This document shows, piece by piece, positions 35,715 to 48,000 of a stretch of 64,000 bases of DNA (its first letter is position 1; every line of letters starts with the position of its first letter). Below the pieces are notes generated by a model. It worked only from the letters and a program-made list of their open reading frames with translations. It had not been told where the DNA came from and searched no databases. Origin of the DNA: Apium graveolens (taxonomy: Eukaryota > Streptophyta > Magnoliopsida > Apiales > Apiaceae). The stretch covers positions 297,599,957 through 297,663,956 of the forward strand of contig NC_133650.1 in the NCBI RefSeq assembly GCF_009905375.1. Direction: 5' to 3'. The translations under genes were made by a program, and so were the position numbers.

Positions 35715-36065
35715 AAGAAAATTAGGGAAAAATCCAGAAATTAAGGATAAATCCCAGAAAATTAGGGAAAAATCCAGAAATTAAGGATAAATCCCAGAAA
35801 ATTAGGGAAAAATCCCAGAAATTAGGGAAAAAATCCAGAAATTAAGGATAAATCCCAGAAAATTAGGGAAAAATCCCAGAAATTAGGGAAAAAATCCAGA
35901 AATTAAGGATAAATCCCAGAAAATTAAGGATAAATCCCAGAAGATTAGGGAAAAATCCAGAAATTAGGGAAAAATCCCAGAAAGTTAGGATAAATCCCAG
36001 AAATTAAGGGAAAAATCCAGAAATTAGGGAAAATCCCAGAAAATTAGGGAAAAATTCCTGGAAAT
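35715..36065. repeat. Short A-rich tandem array
   Basis: About 350 bp of degenerate units such as ATTAGGGAAAAATCC and ATTAAGGATAAATCC joined by CAGAAA, roughly 18-20 bp each, with two variants (GGGAAAAA and GGATAAA) alternating. It lies between the 90-bp array and the 3' LTR, the variable 3' region of Tat elements. Confidence 0.9.
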
Positions 36066-36195
36066 TAAAATAATTTCTGAATAAAAGGAAGATTCATTGT
36101 AAATGTGTAGGTCGCTCCACACTTTACGCAAGAACGAAACCCTGTAAGGGAATGAATAGACTTAACTTCTACGAAACATAATCAATGTTTCCCAA

Positions 36196-36210
36196 AAGTT
36201 GGGGGGCAAA
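36196..36210 (+). other. Polypurine tract of the Tat element
   Basis: AAGTTGGGGGGCAAA ends directly before the TG of the 3' LTR. Confidence 0.8.
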
Positions 36211-36748
36211 TGATAGGGATAAATAAATCCTGATAATGGGCTGCTGGACCCAATAATAAGATGTATAATATTCAGACCAGAAAGGTTAAGCCTGATGGAC
36301 CAGATCAGGCCTGGTGGAATAAAAATGGCCCAAAAGCCCTGATTATTAATTAATTTCGTAATTAATTAATAAGGGAAAAATCAGCTGTTGAGAAGAGTCC
36401 TGATAAGGATATAAATCCTTATAGATAAGCCTCAAGAGGACCTAAAAGGATAAGGAATCAGTTTCCTACTATCTAGGACTCCAAAGTCCATTCTAATTAT
36501 GAGACTTGCCCACCAAGTCTCCTATACCAAGTCCAATTCAAGGACCACCAACATCTATATAAGGGGTCTCACCCCACAAATCAGAACTACGTTTTTTGAC
36601 TTGATCCTTGGCAATCAGCAAGGTACGTAGGCATCTTGTTAAGGCAGATTGAGTCACGAAACACAAGAGCAGTCAAATCGAGCCTCGAAGCTCACGTTCC
36701 TTAGTATTAAATACAGCAATTATATATATTAGTTTTTAATCCATAACA
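36211..36748 (+). repeat. 3' LTR of the Tat element
   Basis: 538 bp, two differences from the 5' copy (TGATAG for TGATAT at the start; AAGAGG for AAGGGG in the middle). The AGCTT duplication follows at 36749-36753 and the Tekay LTR resumes. Confidence 0.95.
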
Positions 36749-39185
36749 AGCTTGTTTTCCTGATGATTTTCATATGTCATACGTCTGATTTGGAGTTCAA
36801 TAACATGCTCAAAAGTGGGTTTAATTTTCGAATTTCAAAATTAGGGTTTACAACCCGTATGAATGTTTTCAATTGAAATTTGGGGGGTTTTGATTCAGGG
36901 GTTATTAGCTGTTGATTTATAGTGGGTTGTGTTCCTTACAAAATTTGCAATCGGTTGATATATAGCTCGTTAACAGAGGATGCTTGAATCGAAGGGAGTT
37001 GTGTTTTAAAGATTTACGATGTTCGCCGGAAACCGGCGATGTTCTTGGCCAATTTCCGGCCAGAACAGGGATGATTAGAATGTTTTGAATGCATGAACAA
37101 GTTCCTGGTGTTGTGTAGTGTTGATCTGGAGGTGTTGGTGGGGTGAGGACACCGAGATCGTCTTCTCCGGCCACCCCCGATTTTCCGACGAGTGAAACTG
37201 CAAAATTGCAGTTTAGTCCCTGTATTTTTGAAGATGGTAAAGTTTAGTCCATGTAGTTTGCAAAATTTTCAAAAATAGGATTCCTGTTTATAAAATGTTT
37301 AAAAATCATATTTCCTATTTATTTTTATTATAAAAATTCATTTTTAATTTCTGAAAATTCTGAAAATTATTATTTTAATTCCGAAAATTATTTTTAATTC
37401 AAAAATAAATCTGAATTAATTAGTTAATTAATTTCAGTTAATTTTTAATCGATTAATTGGTCAATTAATTTGGAAATTAATTGATTAATTGATTTAATTA
37501 ATTATTAATTGATTTTAATTAATTATTTAATTAGATATAATTACTTAAAAATGATTTAAAAATTCCGAAAAATAGTTTCGAGCTTTAAAATATTATTCTA
37601 AATTATTTCCAAGGCTCGATAATTAGTATAAAATTGTTTCGGAGCCAGAATTGGCCAACCGAACCCTGTTTATTATTCCGAAATTGATCCAACGACCCGT
37701 TTTAATTCCGAAAAATGTTTTAAAAATCATTTTAAATATCAGAAAGCCTATTTATGACCCGAGACTTCTTTATAAATAATATATCATTGATTACGTGATG
37801 TATTATGTGCTATATGTGACTTGTTGATTGACTATCAGTCTATATATTCGGTGTTTACTTGATTATTGCTTAACTTTCGATCTGTTAATCGGATTTGGGT
37901 AAAACGAAGGGTAGACATAAGTATGTGTTGAATAAAACTCTATGAGTCGATTATTGATAGATGTTTATGATATGTGAGCAGAAGAGGCAAGGCGTAGGAA
38001 AGGGAAACATGTAGTTGAGGAGTAAGACGATTGTGATTGGAAGTGAGTGCAGAATAGTAAGCTAGTACCAGGCAAGTGTTCTGAACTTTCTCGAGATATT
38101 GTAGTACTTGATAATCCTGTGATATTGCAAGTGCTTTGAAGCACAGAAACCTAAACCCTGATTCCAGTTATTGATCTTGAACCATGAACCTTATTCTTTC
38201 TAGACCATTGATTGTTGTATACCCAAACACGAACCTCAAGTATACGATACTACTCCATAAATACATGCAAACAAAATTCCAAACACTAAACTGAATTAAT
38301 TATATACTCAAACATTGTATCCTATGCTTTGAAAGCCCAAATCTTTGAAACCCTGAAATGTTGATTCCTTTGTTATCCAATTCTTTCAATACCAGCATCC
38401 AAGCTTTTAAATTATCTTATTGATCCTTACAAGGATTGAAACCCTTTCATTGTTAAACATTCATTGTTGTTAATGATTCTGATTATTGTTTATTATTGCT
38501 TATTCTGTTATTATGTTAGAATTGGATTGTTTTTATAAAATTGTGGACCAGATTCGTGGTCAGACCATATAATGGTCAAGTTAGGCCAATGTGTGCCTTG
38601 GATCCAGTAGTTAGAGCAATGATGTGTACCTTGCTCGGGGTTAGTGCGTGACTGATCAGCAGCCTAACCTTGGTTTTTAAATTAAAAGTATAATATGCAA
38701 TTCTAAATCAGAATCCATTGTTCACTTGATATCATAATCATGTTCACCTGATGATCATTATTCTCAGTTTTGTCATTGTGACTTGCTGAGCTAGTTAGCT
38801 CATTTGTGCGAAGTTGTTTATATTCTTTCCAGCTAAAAAGGAACCAGTTGGTAACGAGGATCCCCGGTCCAGCGCGAGAGCTAGGGGTTCAGGTTGAGAA
38901 AGCTGAGCTAGTAGGCTTCTTTTGGAATAATTTAAGTCTGTAAAAGTTTGTAATAAAGTTTAGTACTCAGTTTGAGTTTGAATGGTTGGGATTTGAACGA
39001 TATGTAATATAAGTAGATGTGTGGCTTGTGTGCATACTTTAACCTGTTGCGATCCGTGGTAGTTGGTAAATAGGGTCACTGCATATTATTTTTATCTTTA
39101 TTATTGTTATAAGCAGGTTATAAATAAGATGTGTGTGTGTGTGTGGACCCCAAACTTCTAACCCGGGTTTGGAGGGCGCCACAGG

Positions 39186-39200
39186 TTTGGTATCAGAACT
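39186..39200 (+). other. Primer binding site of the Tekay element
   Basis: TTTGGTATCAGAACT lies just after the LTR end GCGCCACA. It resembles the methionine-initiator site TGGTATCAGAGC with one change near the end. Confidence 0.7.
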
Positions 39201-39381
39201 ACAGGTTATAAGTCACTGACACAAGCCTAGGTTGACGGGAATGGGTAGAGGGTTAGGATTAGAAGTAAGGAATAGAATGATAGAACATTGAGAGGTTGAG
39301 TGTTACGGTATAACCAGTAGTAGTATAATTCGCGTCGTGGTTCGAGATTCTTATATTGCGATATAATTTCAGATAGCAGCG

Positions 39382-39951
39382 ATGGCCGACTCTTTTATTC
39401 CTGTATCAGCTGATCATTCAGAGCCTTCAGTTGGAGTGCCGTCTTCGGATCCACGTCCTGTTGTTCCACCAGTGTTGGCTATACTACCTCCACCTGTGTT
39501 GCAGCTCGTACCACTGCAGGCTATTCCACCTCCAGGCATGAGGCCACCTATCAGAGGACCCTCACCAGCTGATTCGGATTCCACTGGGCATTCAGTTGCA
39601 AGTGCCCCATTCCAGTCTACATTGCCCCCAGTTCCTTATTACCGGTATGAGGCTCTTCTATTGGAGCGTGATTCCTTGTTGGCCCAGATCAGAGAGCTAC
39701 AACATATTATTAGGACTACATATGTTGATAGTGGTGTGAGGGAGCTTCGAGAGGAGATTCATGTAACACGGAGGGTTCTTGAGGCTAGGCTACATGGAGC
39801 TACACTACCTGGCAGAGGCCCTGAAGCACTGATGGGTTGGGTTACTGAGGTGATGGAGGACTTTGAGAGGCTGGCAGGACCAGAGTTTCCTTGGAGCCGA
39901 GCCAGAGATTTAGAGATGGAGATGCTGAGCAGTGTTGTTATGGTTATGTAG
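39382..39951 (+). CDS. Extra ORF upstream of gag in the Tekay element
   Basis: Open frame of 189 codons, MADSFIPVSADHSEP… to …SSVVMVM, in the leader between primer site and gag. Residues 20-85 are rich in proline and serine; residues 90-150 form a likely coiled coil (YEALLLERDSLLAQIRELQ and a following arginine/glutamate helix); a hydrophobic-aromatic tail follows. No zinc knuckle, protease or RT motif. It stays open although the gag-pol frame downstream has five stops. I do not recognise the family. An accessory protein is possible; chance retention is also possible. Confidence 0.6.
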   Translation: MADSFIPVSADHSEPSVGVPSSDPRPVVPPVLAILPPPVLQLVPLQAIPPPGMRPPIRGPSPADSDSTGHSVASAPFQSTLPPVPYYRYEALLLERDSLLAQIRELQHIIRTTYVDSGVRELREEIHVTRRVLEARLHGATLPGRGPEALMGWVTEVMEDFERLAGPEFPWSRARDLEMEMLSSVVMVM

Positions 39952-40359
39952 TATGTACAGTAGTGTGTAGTGTGTATCAGTAGACTTTTGAATTATATTT
40001 ATAGACTAGCTATGCTGACTAGTGAGTAGGTTGTTGTACCCTTTTTGCTATTACTTCCGAAGCGTCTTTACGCTTGTACTACCTAAAACTTTTGATCTAT
40101 ATATATCAGTATCTTTTTCCTTTCCAGCACTGTCATTTACTTTATCACACATGTTTTACTTTACCTTATTTATTGCACCAGTTATACCATGTGATACCAT
40201 GTACCCTGTTTTCCATGACTGTTTATATTCTGTAAAGAAGCATGCAATTTACTTAGTTACAACTGTTTTCAAAAAGAGATACCTCTGTTTTACAAAACTT
40301 TTCTTTTATACAAAGATTTGATTCAAAAGCTGAATAAGTTGTTTGATTCTTTACAGAAA

Positions 40360-42290
40360 ATGCCTCCCAGAAGAAATACCCGCACCAACACCCAGAATGA
40401 AGAAACCAACAACATTAACAACCAAGATGATACGAACCCAAATGTGAACCCAGGACCCATAGACCCAGTAATAGCCCAGATTCTTCAAATCTTGGCCCAA
40501 CAAACAGTTCACCTGGCACAACAACAACAAAGACAGACCAACCCCCAGGTAACTTTTAAAACTTTTCAGGCAGTAAACCCACCAGAATTCATGGGTTCGT
40601 TAGAGCCAGTTGAAGCAAATGTGTGGTTAAAGGAAATAGAGAAGGCATTTGCCTTATTGAAAGTAAAGGAGGAATAGAAGGTTGAGTTTGCAAGTTACTA
40701 TCTGAAGAATGAAGCCACCTATTGGTAAGAAATGGTGAAAACATTGGAAGGCACAGATGTTATTACTTGGGAAAGGATTAAGGAATTGTTTTTAGAAAAA
40801 TATTTTCCTCAGTTTGTTCAGGATCAAATGGAGCTGAAGTTTTTAGAATTAAAGCAAGGGAACATGTCGGCAACAGATTATGAGGGTAAGATTGAGGAAT
40901 TGTCAAGGTATGTACCGTCGTATGTGGATACTGACAGGAAGAAAGCTAAAAGATTTCAGCAAGGTTTGAAACCATGGATCAGAGGAAAGGTAGCCATTTT
41001 TGAATTGGATACCTATGCAGGAGTAGTACAGAAGGCTATGATCGCAGAGACAGAGAGTGAGATGTTCCAGAAGGAAAAGGAAAGCAAGAAAAGGAAAGTT
41101 GAGGGAAGTGAGGGTCAGTCACAACCAGGGAAGTTTCCAAATTTTAAGAAGGACAAGTTTCAGCCAGGGAGAAATTTTAATTTTAGGAGACAAAATGCAG
41201 GAGACGGAGGCTAGGGCAACCGTCCAGCTAATGTGAATCAGCCGAATCAGTTGAGATTAACTTTTCCAGATTGTCAAGTTTGTGGAAAGAAGCATGGGGG
41301 AGTTTGTAACAAGTTGAACGTGGTATGTTTCAAATGTAATCAGAAAGGGCACTATTCGAGGGAGTGCCGAAATCAGCCAGCAAGAGAGCCAGCAAATAAG
41401 GATCAACTTATCCGGAATCCAGCAGTGAAGGTTCCAGCCATTGGATTTACGTGCTTCAAATATGGAAAGCCAGGACATATGGCCAGGGATTGCAAGACAC
41501 CAGCCTCATTCAGTAATACATTGAGGATTATGGGGTCTACCCCAACAGTGAATGAGACTCCAAGGACTAGAGTTTTCGACATGTCAGTGAAGGATGCTAT
41601 CCAGGATACGAATGTTGTGGCACGTACGCTCAATGTGAATTCTTTTTGTGCCAAAGTGTTAATAGATTCGGGAGCAACTCGATCGTTTGATTCACAAGAT
41701 TTTGTTAGCAAGTTAACTTGTCCAGTAGAGTATTTAAATGAAATAATGACTGTGGAATTAGCAAACCAAGAGCGTGTAACTGTGAATCAAGTTTGTGGGA
41801 ATTGTGAGGTTGAGATTTCTGGTAGTAAGTTTTGTATAGATTTGATACTATTTAAGTTAGGAGAATTTGACGTTATATTAAGGATGGATTGGTTATCTAG
41901 GCACGATGCCCAGATAGATTGTCGAAATAAGAAGGTAATGGTGAAAACGCCAGACGAAAGGATAGTAACGTTCAAGGGTCAAAAAAAAGTAAAGAAGTTC
42001 TTAACGATGATTCAAGCCAAGAAGTTACTACGACAAGGATGTGAGCATTTCATGGCATATGTGATTGACAGAAGTCAAGAACCAACAAAACTTGAAGATA
42101 TTCCAGTTGTGAATGAATTTCCAGACATATTTCCTGACGAGTTACCAGGACTTCCTCTAGATAGAGAAATTGAATTTGCGATCGACTTAGCACCCGGAAC
42201 AGAACCAGTATCCAAGGCCCCGTACAGAATGGCTCATGTTGAGATGAAAGAGCTAGCGAAGCAATTGCAAGAGATATTAGAAAAGGAGTA
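40360..42290 (+). pseudogene. gag: Tekay gag and protease, broken
   Basis: The start is MPPRRNTRTNTQNEE at 40360. Asparagine- and glutamine-rich N-terminus, then a retrotransposon gag domain (PEFMGSLEPVEANVWLKEIE … YFPQFVQDQMELKFLELKQG), a basic segment, and two CCHC knuckles (CFKCNQKGHYSREC about 41330; CFKYGKPGHMARDC about 41453, the second Cys being Tyr). Protease VLIDSGATRSF is at about 41658. In-frame stops end at 40677, 40731 and 41214. A one-base loss in an A-run near 42285 shifts the frame just before RT. Confidence 0.9.
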
Positions 42291-44981
42291 ATCAGACCCA
42301 GTGTATCCCCGTGGGGAGCCCCGATATTATTTGTTAAGAAGAAAGATGGAAGCATGAGACTGTGTATTGACTACAAGAAGCTCAACAAGCTTATGATCAA
42401 GAACAAGTATCCGTTACCCAGAATTGACGATCTGTTCGACCAGTTGAAGGGAGCCAAGTATTTCTCCAAAATTGAGTTAAGATCAGGATATCATCAACTA
42501 AAGATCAAGCCAGAAGATATACCAAAGACAGCTTTCAGAACAAGGTATGGACATTACGAGTTTTTAGTGATGTCTTTTGGATTGACCAATGTCCCGGCAG
42601 CGTTTATGGACCCGATGAACAGAATTTTTAAGGCGTATTTGGATAAGTTTATTATTGTGTTTATAGATGATATTTTAATCTATTCAAAGACAGAAGAGGA
42701 TCATGCAGAACATGTGAGAACGAATTTGGAGATTTTAAGGAAAAAAAAGTTATATGCTAAATTCTCGAAGTGTGAGTTTTGGCTACATGAAGTTCAGTTC
42801 TTAGGGCACATAGTTAGTAATAAAGGGATCAAAGTGGACCCGGCAAAGATCGAGGCAATTACGAATTGGGAGAGACCGAAAACACCCACCGAGGTAAGAA
42901 GTTTCTTAGGATTGGCAGGATATTATTGTCGATTTGTTCAAAATTTCTCGAGGATTGCCACACCATTAATAAAGCTTACATGAAAGAATGAGAAGTTTAT
43001 ATGGAACGACAAATGCGAGGAAAGTTTCCAGGAGTTGAAGCGACGATTGATCACGACATCTGTTTTGTCACTTCCAGACGATCAAGGGAATTTCGTAATT
43101 TATAGTGATGCTTCTCACAAAGGATTAGAATGTGTTCTAATGCAGCACGAAAAGGTAATTGCATATGCGTCAAGGCAATTGAAACCACATGAACAGAAGT
43201 ATCCTACTCATGATTTGAAGCTAGCAGCCATAGTTTTCTCTTTGAAGATTTGGAGACATTATTTGTATGGAGAAAAGTGCGAGATTTTCACGGATCACAA
43301 AAGCTTAAAATATATATTTACCCAGAAGGAACTTAATATGAGGCAAAGGAGATGGTTAGAGTTGATCAAGGATTATGATTGCTCGATTAATTATCATCCC
43401 GGTAAAGCGAACGTGGTAGCAGACGCATTGAGTCGGAAGGAAAGGTTGAATGTGTTATCAGTATCTGAAGACATATATAAGGAATTTCAGAAATTGGAAT
43501 TGGAGATTAGAGTTTGCAAGCCTGAGGAAGTAAAAGTGTACAGTATGATTTTCCAACCGGAATTATTAGAGAAAATAAAGAAATGTCAGGAAGATGTAAT
43601 GGATCAAGATATAAATCGTTTGGTAGGGGAAGAGTTATGCACGCAGAAAGATAACCAAGGTATTCTGAGGTTTTCATCTAGAATTTGGATTCCACCGGTG
43701 ACAAAGTTAAAGAATGAAATTCCACAGGAGGCACATAATTCAAGGTATTCCATCCATCCAGGAAGTACCAAGATGTATAGAGATTTAAAGAAGAATTATT
43801 GGTGGCCAGACATGAAGAGGGAAATTACGGAATGGATTAGCAAATGTTATACCTGTCAGAGAGTTAAAGCAGAGCATCAGAGACCAAGTGGATTGCTACA
43901 GCCATTGGAGATTCCAGAATGAAAATGGGAACACATTGCCATGGATTTTATAGTTGGATTACCAAGGACAAGGGCTAATCATGATGTCATTTGGGTTATA
44001 GTGGATAGACTTACCAAGTCAGCTCATTTTCTGCCTATAAATGAAAGATTTTCGCTCGACAAGTTAGTCCATATGTACCTAAAGGAAATTGTAGTTCGTC
44101 ATGGAGTTCCAGTGTCTATTGTATCTGATCGAGATCCAAGATTTAATTCAAGATTTTGGAAGAGTTTTCAAGAATGTTTAGGAACAAAATTGAATATGAG
44201 TACGGCATATCACCCGCAGACGGACGGCCAAAGTGAAAGAACGATCCAGACAATCGAGGACATGTTACGTGTTTGTGCTATTGATTTCAAAGGAAGTTGG
44301 GACGAGCATTTACCCCTGGTAGAGTTTGCTTATAACAACAACTATCACGCCAGCATTGGGATGCCACCCTATGAAGCCCTTTATGGATGCAAATGTAGAT
44401 CTCCAGTATATTGGGACGAAGTAGGAGAACATAAAATACTCGGACCTGAATTGGTGCAGCAGACAAAGGAAATTGTTGAAATTATCCAAAAGAGATTGAT
44501 AGCCGCACAAGGTCGTCAGAGGAAATATGCAGATCAGTCAAGGAAAGACATGGAATTTGAAGAAGGAAGCTTGATATTACTGAAAGTATCACCGTGGAAA
44601 GGACTAACGAGGTTTGGAAAGAAAGGAAAGCTGAGTCCAAGATATGTCGGACCTTTTGAGATCCTAAAGCGTTTTGGCAAAGTAGCTTACGAGTTGGCAT
44701 TACCACCGCACTTGGAGCACATTCACAATATTTTTCACGTATCGATGCTCAAGAAATATAATCCAGACTCCAGGCATGTAATAGAATATGAGCCAATAGA
44801 GCTTCAGGCAGATTTGTCTTATGTAGAGAGTCCGATAGAGATTTTAGAGGAGAGAGAGAAAGTATTGAGAAATAAAGTGGTAAAGTTAATAAGAGTATTA
44901 TGGAGAAACCCAAAGGTTGAAGAGTCAACCTGGGAATTAGAAAGTGATATGAGAGAAAAGTACCCTCATTTGTTTTCTTAG
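42291..44981 (+). pseudogene. pol: Tekay RT, RNase H, integrase and chromodomain, broken
   Basis: RT has [18 protein letters not shown]-type and catalytic FIDD ([10 protein letters not shown], about 42660) motifs. RNase H follows ([13 protein letters not shown] … FTDHKSL … ADALSRK, 43080-43440), then integrase with HHCC (about 43740-43870) and core (AMDFIVGLPR, SDRDPRF, HPQTDGQSE). The last 60 residues form a chromodomain (YVESPIEILEERE … WRNPKVEESTWELES), which in chromoviruses directs integration to marked chromatin. In-frame TGA codons end at 42983 and 43922. The reading is otherwise continuous to the stop at 44981, 38 bp before the LTR. Confidence 0.93.
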
Positions 44982-45002
44982 GAGATTCTGAGGACAGAAT
45001 CC

Positions 45003-45019
45003 TTTTAAGGGGGGAAGGA
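45003..45019 (+). other. Polypurine tract of the Tekay element
   Basis: TTTTAAGGGGGGAAGGA directly precedes the TG of the 3' LTR. Confidence 0.85.
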
Positions 45020-48000
45020 TGTAATATCCGGGATATATCGTGTAATTATTTTGCTATTAAATAATTATTATGTGTGTTCAGTATCTATTCTGTGAGTTAA
45101 TTGTTAAATGTTATCTGTACTTGGATATTCAAAAATAATATTAATTGAGTATTTTAATTTTTATATGTCCAAAATAAAACATAGATAATTGTCATATTTT
45201 CCTAATTATTTTTATGTTGATTTATGGATTTATAAGGATCATATGAAATTTATAAAATCTTTTTCCGAGTATTTAAAATCTAGTTTATAAAAATGGGAAC
45301 CAACTGACGTCAACCGTTGTTACGTTTTTGGAACCCGAAACTCTTCCGAGAACTCCTTCCTAACCTAATTGTAATATTCCGAGCATATTCCATGTTTCGA
45401 CTTTTTCGATCCGGCGTACGGTTTATTCTGCGCGGGTCCCGGCACAATATTTTTGATACGATATTCGTTTCGGTAAATCAATAAAACCCGTATTTTCGAT
45501 AAACGAGAGCTTTTTATTAAACTATCCCAATTATCACTTCGTAGTACGTGTAACCAGGCGCTGAGACCAAGACCGCAGTACAAATTGTACTGATTTGGAT
45601 AATTATCCTGAAAACCGATACCGTTTGGATCAGTTTTTATAAATAAACGTACTGTTTTATATCCGGAATGATCCAACGGGATACTAATTTTCCGTAATTA
45701 TAAATAGCCTTTTTCCGTAGCCCTGCCCAGAGCTAGCCTGAAAGAGCAGCCGTGTTTTATTTCGTATCAAAATCATTTGCAGATAGTTAATTTTATAATT
45801 TTCAGAGAAAAACCCTAATTACATAAACTGCTCTAAGAATCAAACAGCAAAACGAAGGCGTTACCAATCTCTGTTTTCAAAGCTTGAGTAACCAAAACGA
45901 AGGATTTGAGGTGTTATATCAGATTTTGAGCTTTGTTTCACTGCAGAATCAAAGGTTTATTTTCTGAAAATTTATTTATTTTTGAATTTATTTTATTAAA
46001 AATATGAATTTTTGTTCGGATGATTATTTGTATGATTTGATGATTGCATGTTGTAGAGCTTGTTTTCCTGATGATTTTCATATGTCATACGTCTGATTTG
46101 GAGTTCAATAACATGCTCAAAAGTAGGTTTAATTTTCGAATTTCAAAATTAGGGTTTATAACCCGTATGAATGTTTTCAATTGAAATTTGGGGGTTTTTG
46201 ATTCAGGGGTTATTAGCTGTTGATTTATAGTGGGTTGTGTTCCTTATAAAATTTGCAATCGATTGATATATAGCTCGTTAACAGAGGATGCTTGAATCGA
46301 TGGGAGTTGTGTTTTAAAGATTTACGATGTTCGCCGGAAACCGACGATGTTCTTGGCCAATTTTTTGCCAGAACAGGGATGATTAGAATGTTTTGAATGC
46401 ATGAACAAGTTCCTGGTGTTGTGTAGTGTTGATCTGGAGGTGTTGGTGGGGTGAGGACGCCGGGATCGTCTTCTCCGGCCACCCCCGATTTTCCGACGAC
46501 TGAAACTGTAAAATTGCAGTTTAGTCCCTATATTTTTGAAGATGGTAAAGTTTAGTCCCTGTAGTTTGCAAAGTTTTCAAAAATAGGATTCCTGTTTATA
46601 AAATGTTTAAAAATCATATTTCCTATTTATTTTTATTATAAAAATTCATTTTTAATTTCTGAAAATTCTGAAAATTATTATTTTAATTCCGAAAATTATT
46701 TTTAATTCAAAAATAAATCTGAATTAATTAGTTAATTAATTTCAGTTAATTTTTAATCGATTAATTGGTCAATTAATTTGGAAATTAATTGATTAATAAA
46801 TTTAATTAATTATTAATTGATTTTAATTAATTATTTAATTAGATATAATTACTTAAAAATGATTTAAAAATTCTGAAAAATAGCTTCGAGCTTTAAAATA
46901 TTATTCTAAATTATTTCCAAGGCTCGATAATTAGTATAAAATTATTTCGGAGCCAGAATTGGCCAACCGAACCCTGTTTATTATTCCGAAATTGATCCAA
47001 CGACCCGTTTTAATTCCGAAAAATGTTTTAAAAATCATTTTAAATATCAGAAAGCCTATTTATGACCGAGACGTCTTTATAAATAATATATCATTGATTA
47101 CGTGATGTATTATGTGCTATATGTGACTTGTTGATTGACTATCAGTCTATATATTCGGTGTTTACTTGATTATTGCATAACTTTCAATCTGTTAATCGGA
47201 TTTGGGTAAAACGAAGGGTAGACAGAAGTGTGTATTGAATAAAACTCTATGAGTCGATTATTGATAGATGTTTATGATATGTGAGCAGAAGAGGCAAGGC
47301 GTAGGAAAGGGAAACAGGTAGTTGAGGAGTAAGACGATTGTGATTGGAAGTGAGTGCAGAATAGTAAGCTAGTACCAGGCAAGTGTTCTGAACTTTCTCG
47401 AGATATTGTAGTACTTGATAATCCTGTGATATTGCAAGTGCTTTGAAGCACAGAAACCTAAACCCTGATTCCAGTTATTGATCTTGTGCCATGAACCTTA
47501 TTCTTTCTAGACCATTGATTGTTGTATACCCAAACACGAACCTCAAGTATACGATACTACTCCACAAATACATGCAAACAAAATTCCAAACACTAAACTG
47601 AATTAATTATATACTCAAACATTGTATCATATGCTTTGAAAGCCCAAATCTTTGAAACCCTGAAATGTTGATTCCTTTGTTATCCTATTCTTTCAATACC
47701 AGCATCCAAGCTTTTAAATTATCTTATTGATCCTTACAAGGATTGAAACCCTTTCATTGTTAAACATTCATTGTTGTTAATGATTCTGATTATTGTTTAT
47801 TATTGCTTATTCTGTTATTATGTTAGAATTGGATTGTTTTTATAAAATTGTGGACCAGATTCGTGGTCAGACCATATAATGGTCAAGTTAGGCCAATGTG
47901 TGCCTCGGATCCAGTAGTTAGAGCAATGCCGTGTGCCTTGCTCGGGGTTAGTGCGTGACTGATCAGCAGCCTAACCTTGGTTTTTAAATTAAAAGTATAA

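Larger units (their letters stand above)
26225..36748 (+). mobile_element. Tat-type Ty3-gypsy element (two RNase H domains, antisense gene)
   Basis: Complete 10,524-bp element with 538-bp LTRs, TG...CA ends and a perfect 5-bp duplication AGCTT (26220-26224, 36749-36753). The LTRs differ at only two positions by hand count (0.37 %), the youngest insertion in the nest. The order is LTR, primer site TGGCGCCGTCTGTGGG, gag-pol, antisense ORF, 90-bp tandem array, short A-rich array, purine tract, LTR. The second RNase H between RT and integrase and the antisense ORF are hallmarks of the Tat (Ogre/Retand) clade. One nonsense codon in gag-pol and one frameshift in the antisense gene are the only defects I found. 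Confidence 0.96.
25218..39183 (+). repeat. 5' LTR of the Tekay element, split by the Tat element
   Basis: The LTR sequence is 25218-26224 plus 36754-39183. A TATA box (TATAAATAG, 25897-25905) precedes the R region. The distal part (36754-39183) holds AT-rich ATTAATTA stretches near 37420-37520 and a GT microsatellite at 39130-39146. The inserted Tat element and one copy of its AGCTT duplication occupy 26225-36753. Confidence 0.9.

Noticed and set aside
36917..37174. 85-codon antisense ORF in the distal Tekay LTR (also 46225-46482)
   Set aside because: Found in both LTRs because LTRs are copies; no recognisable domain and changes are not synonymous-biased.
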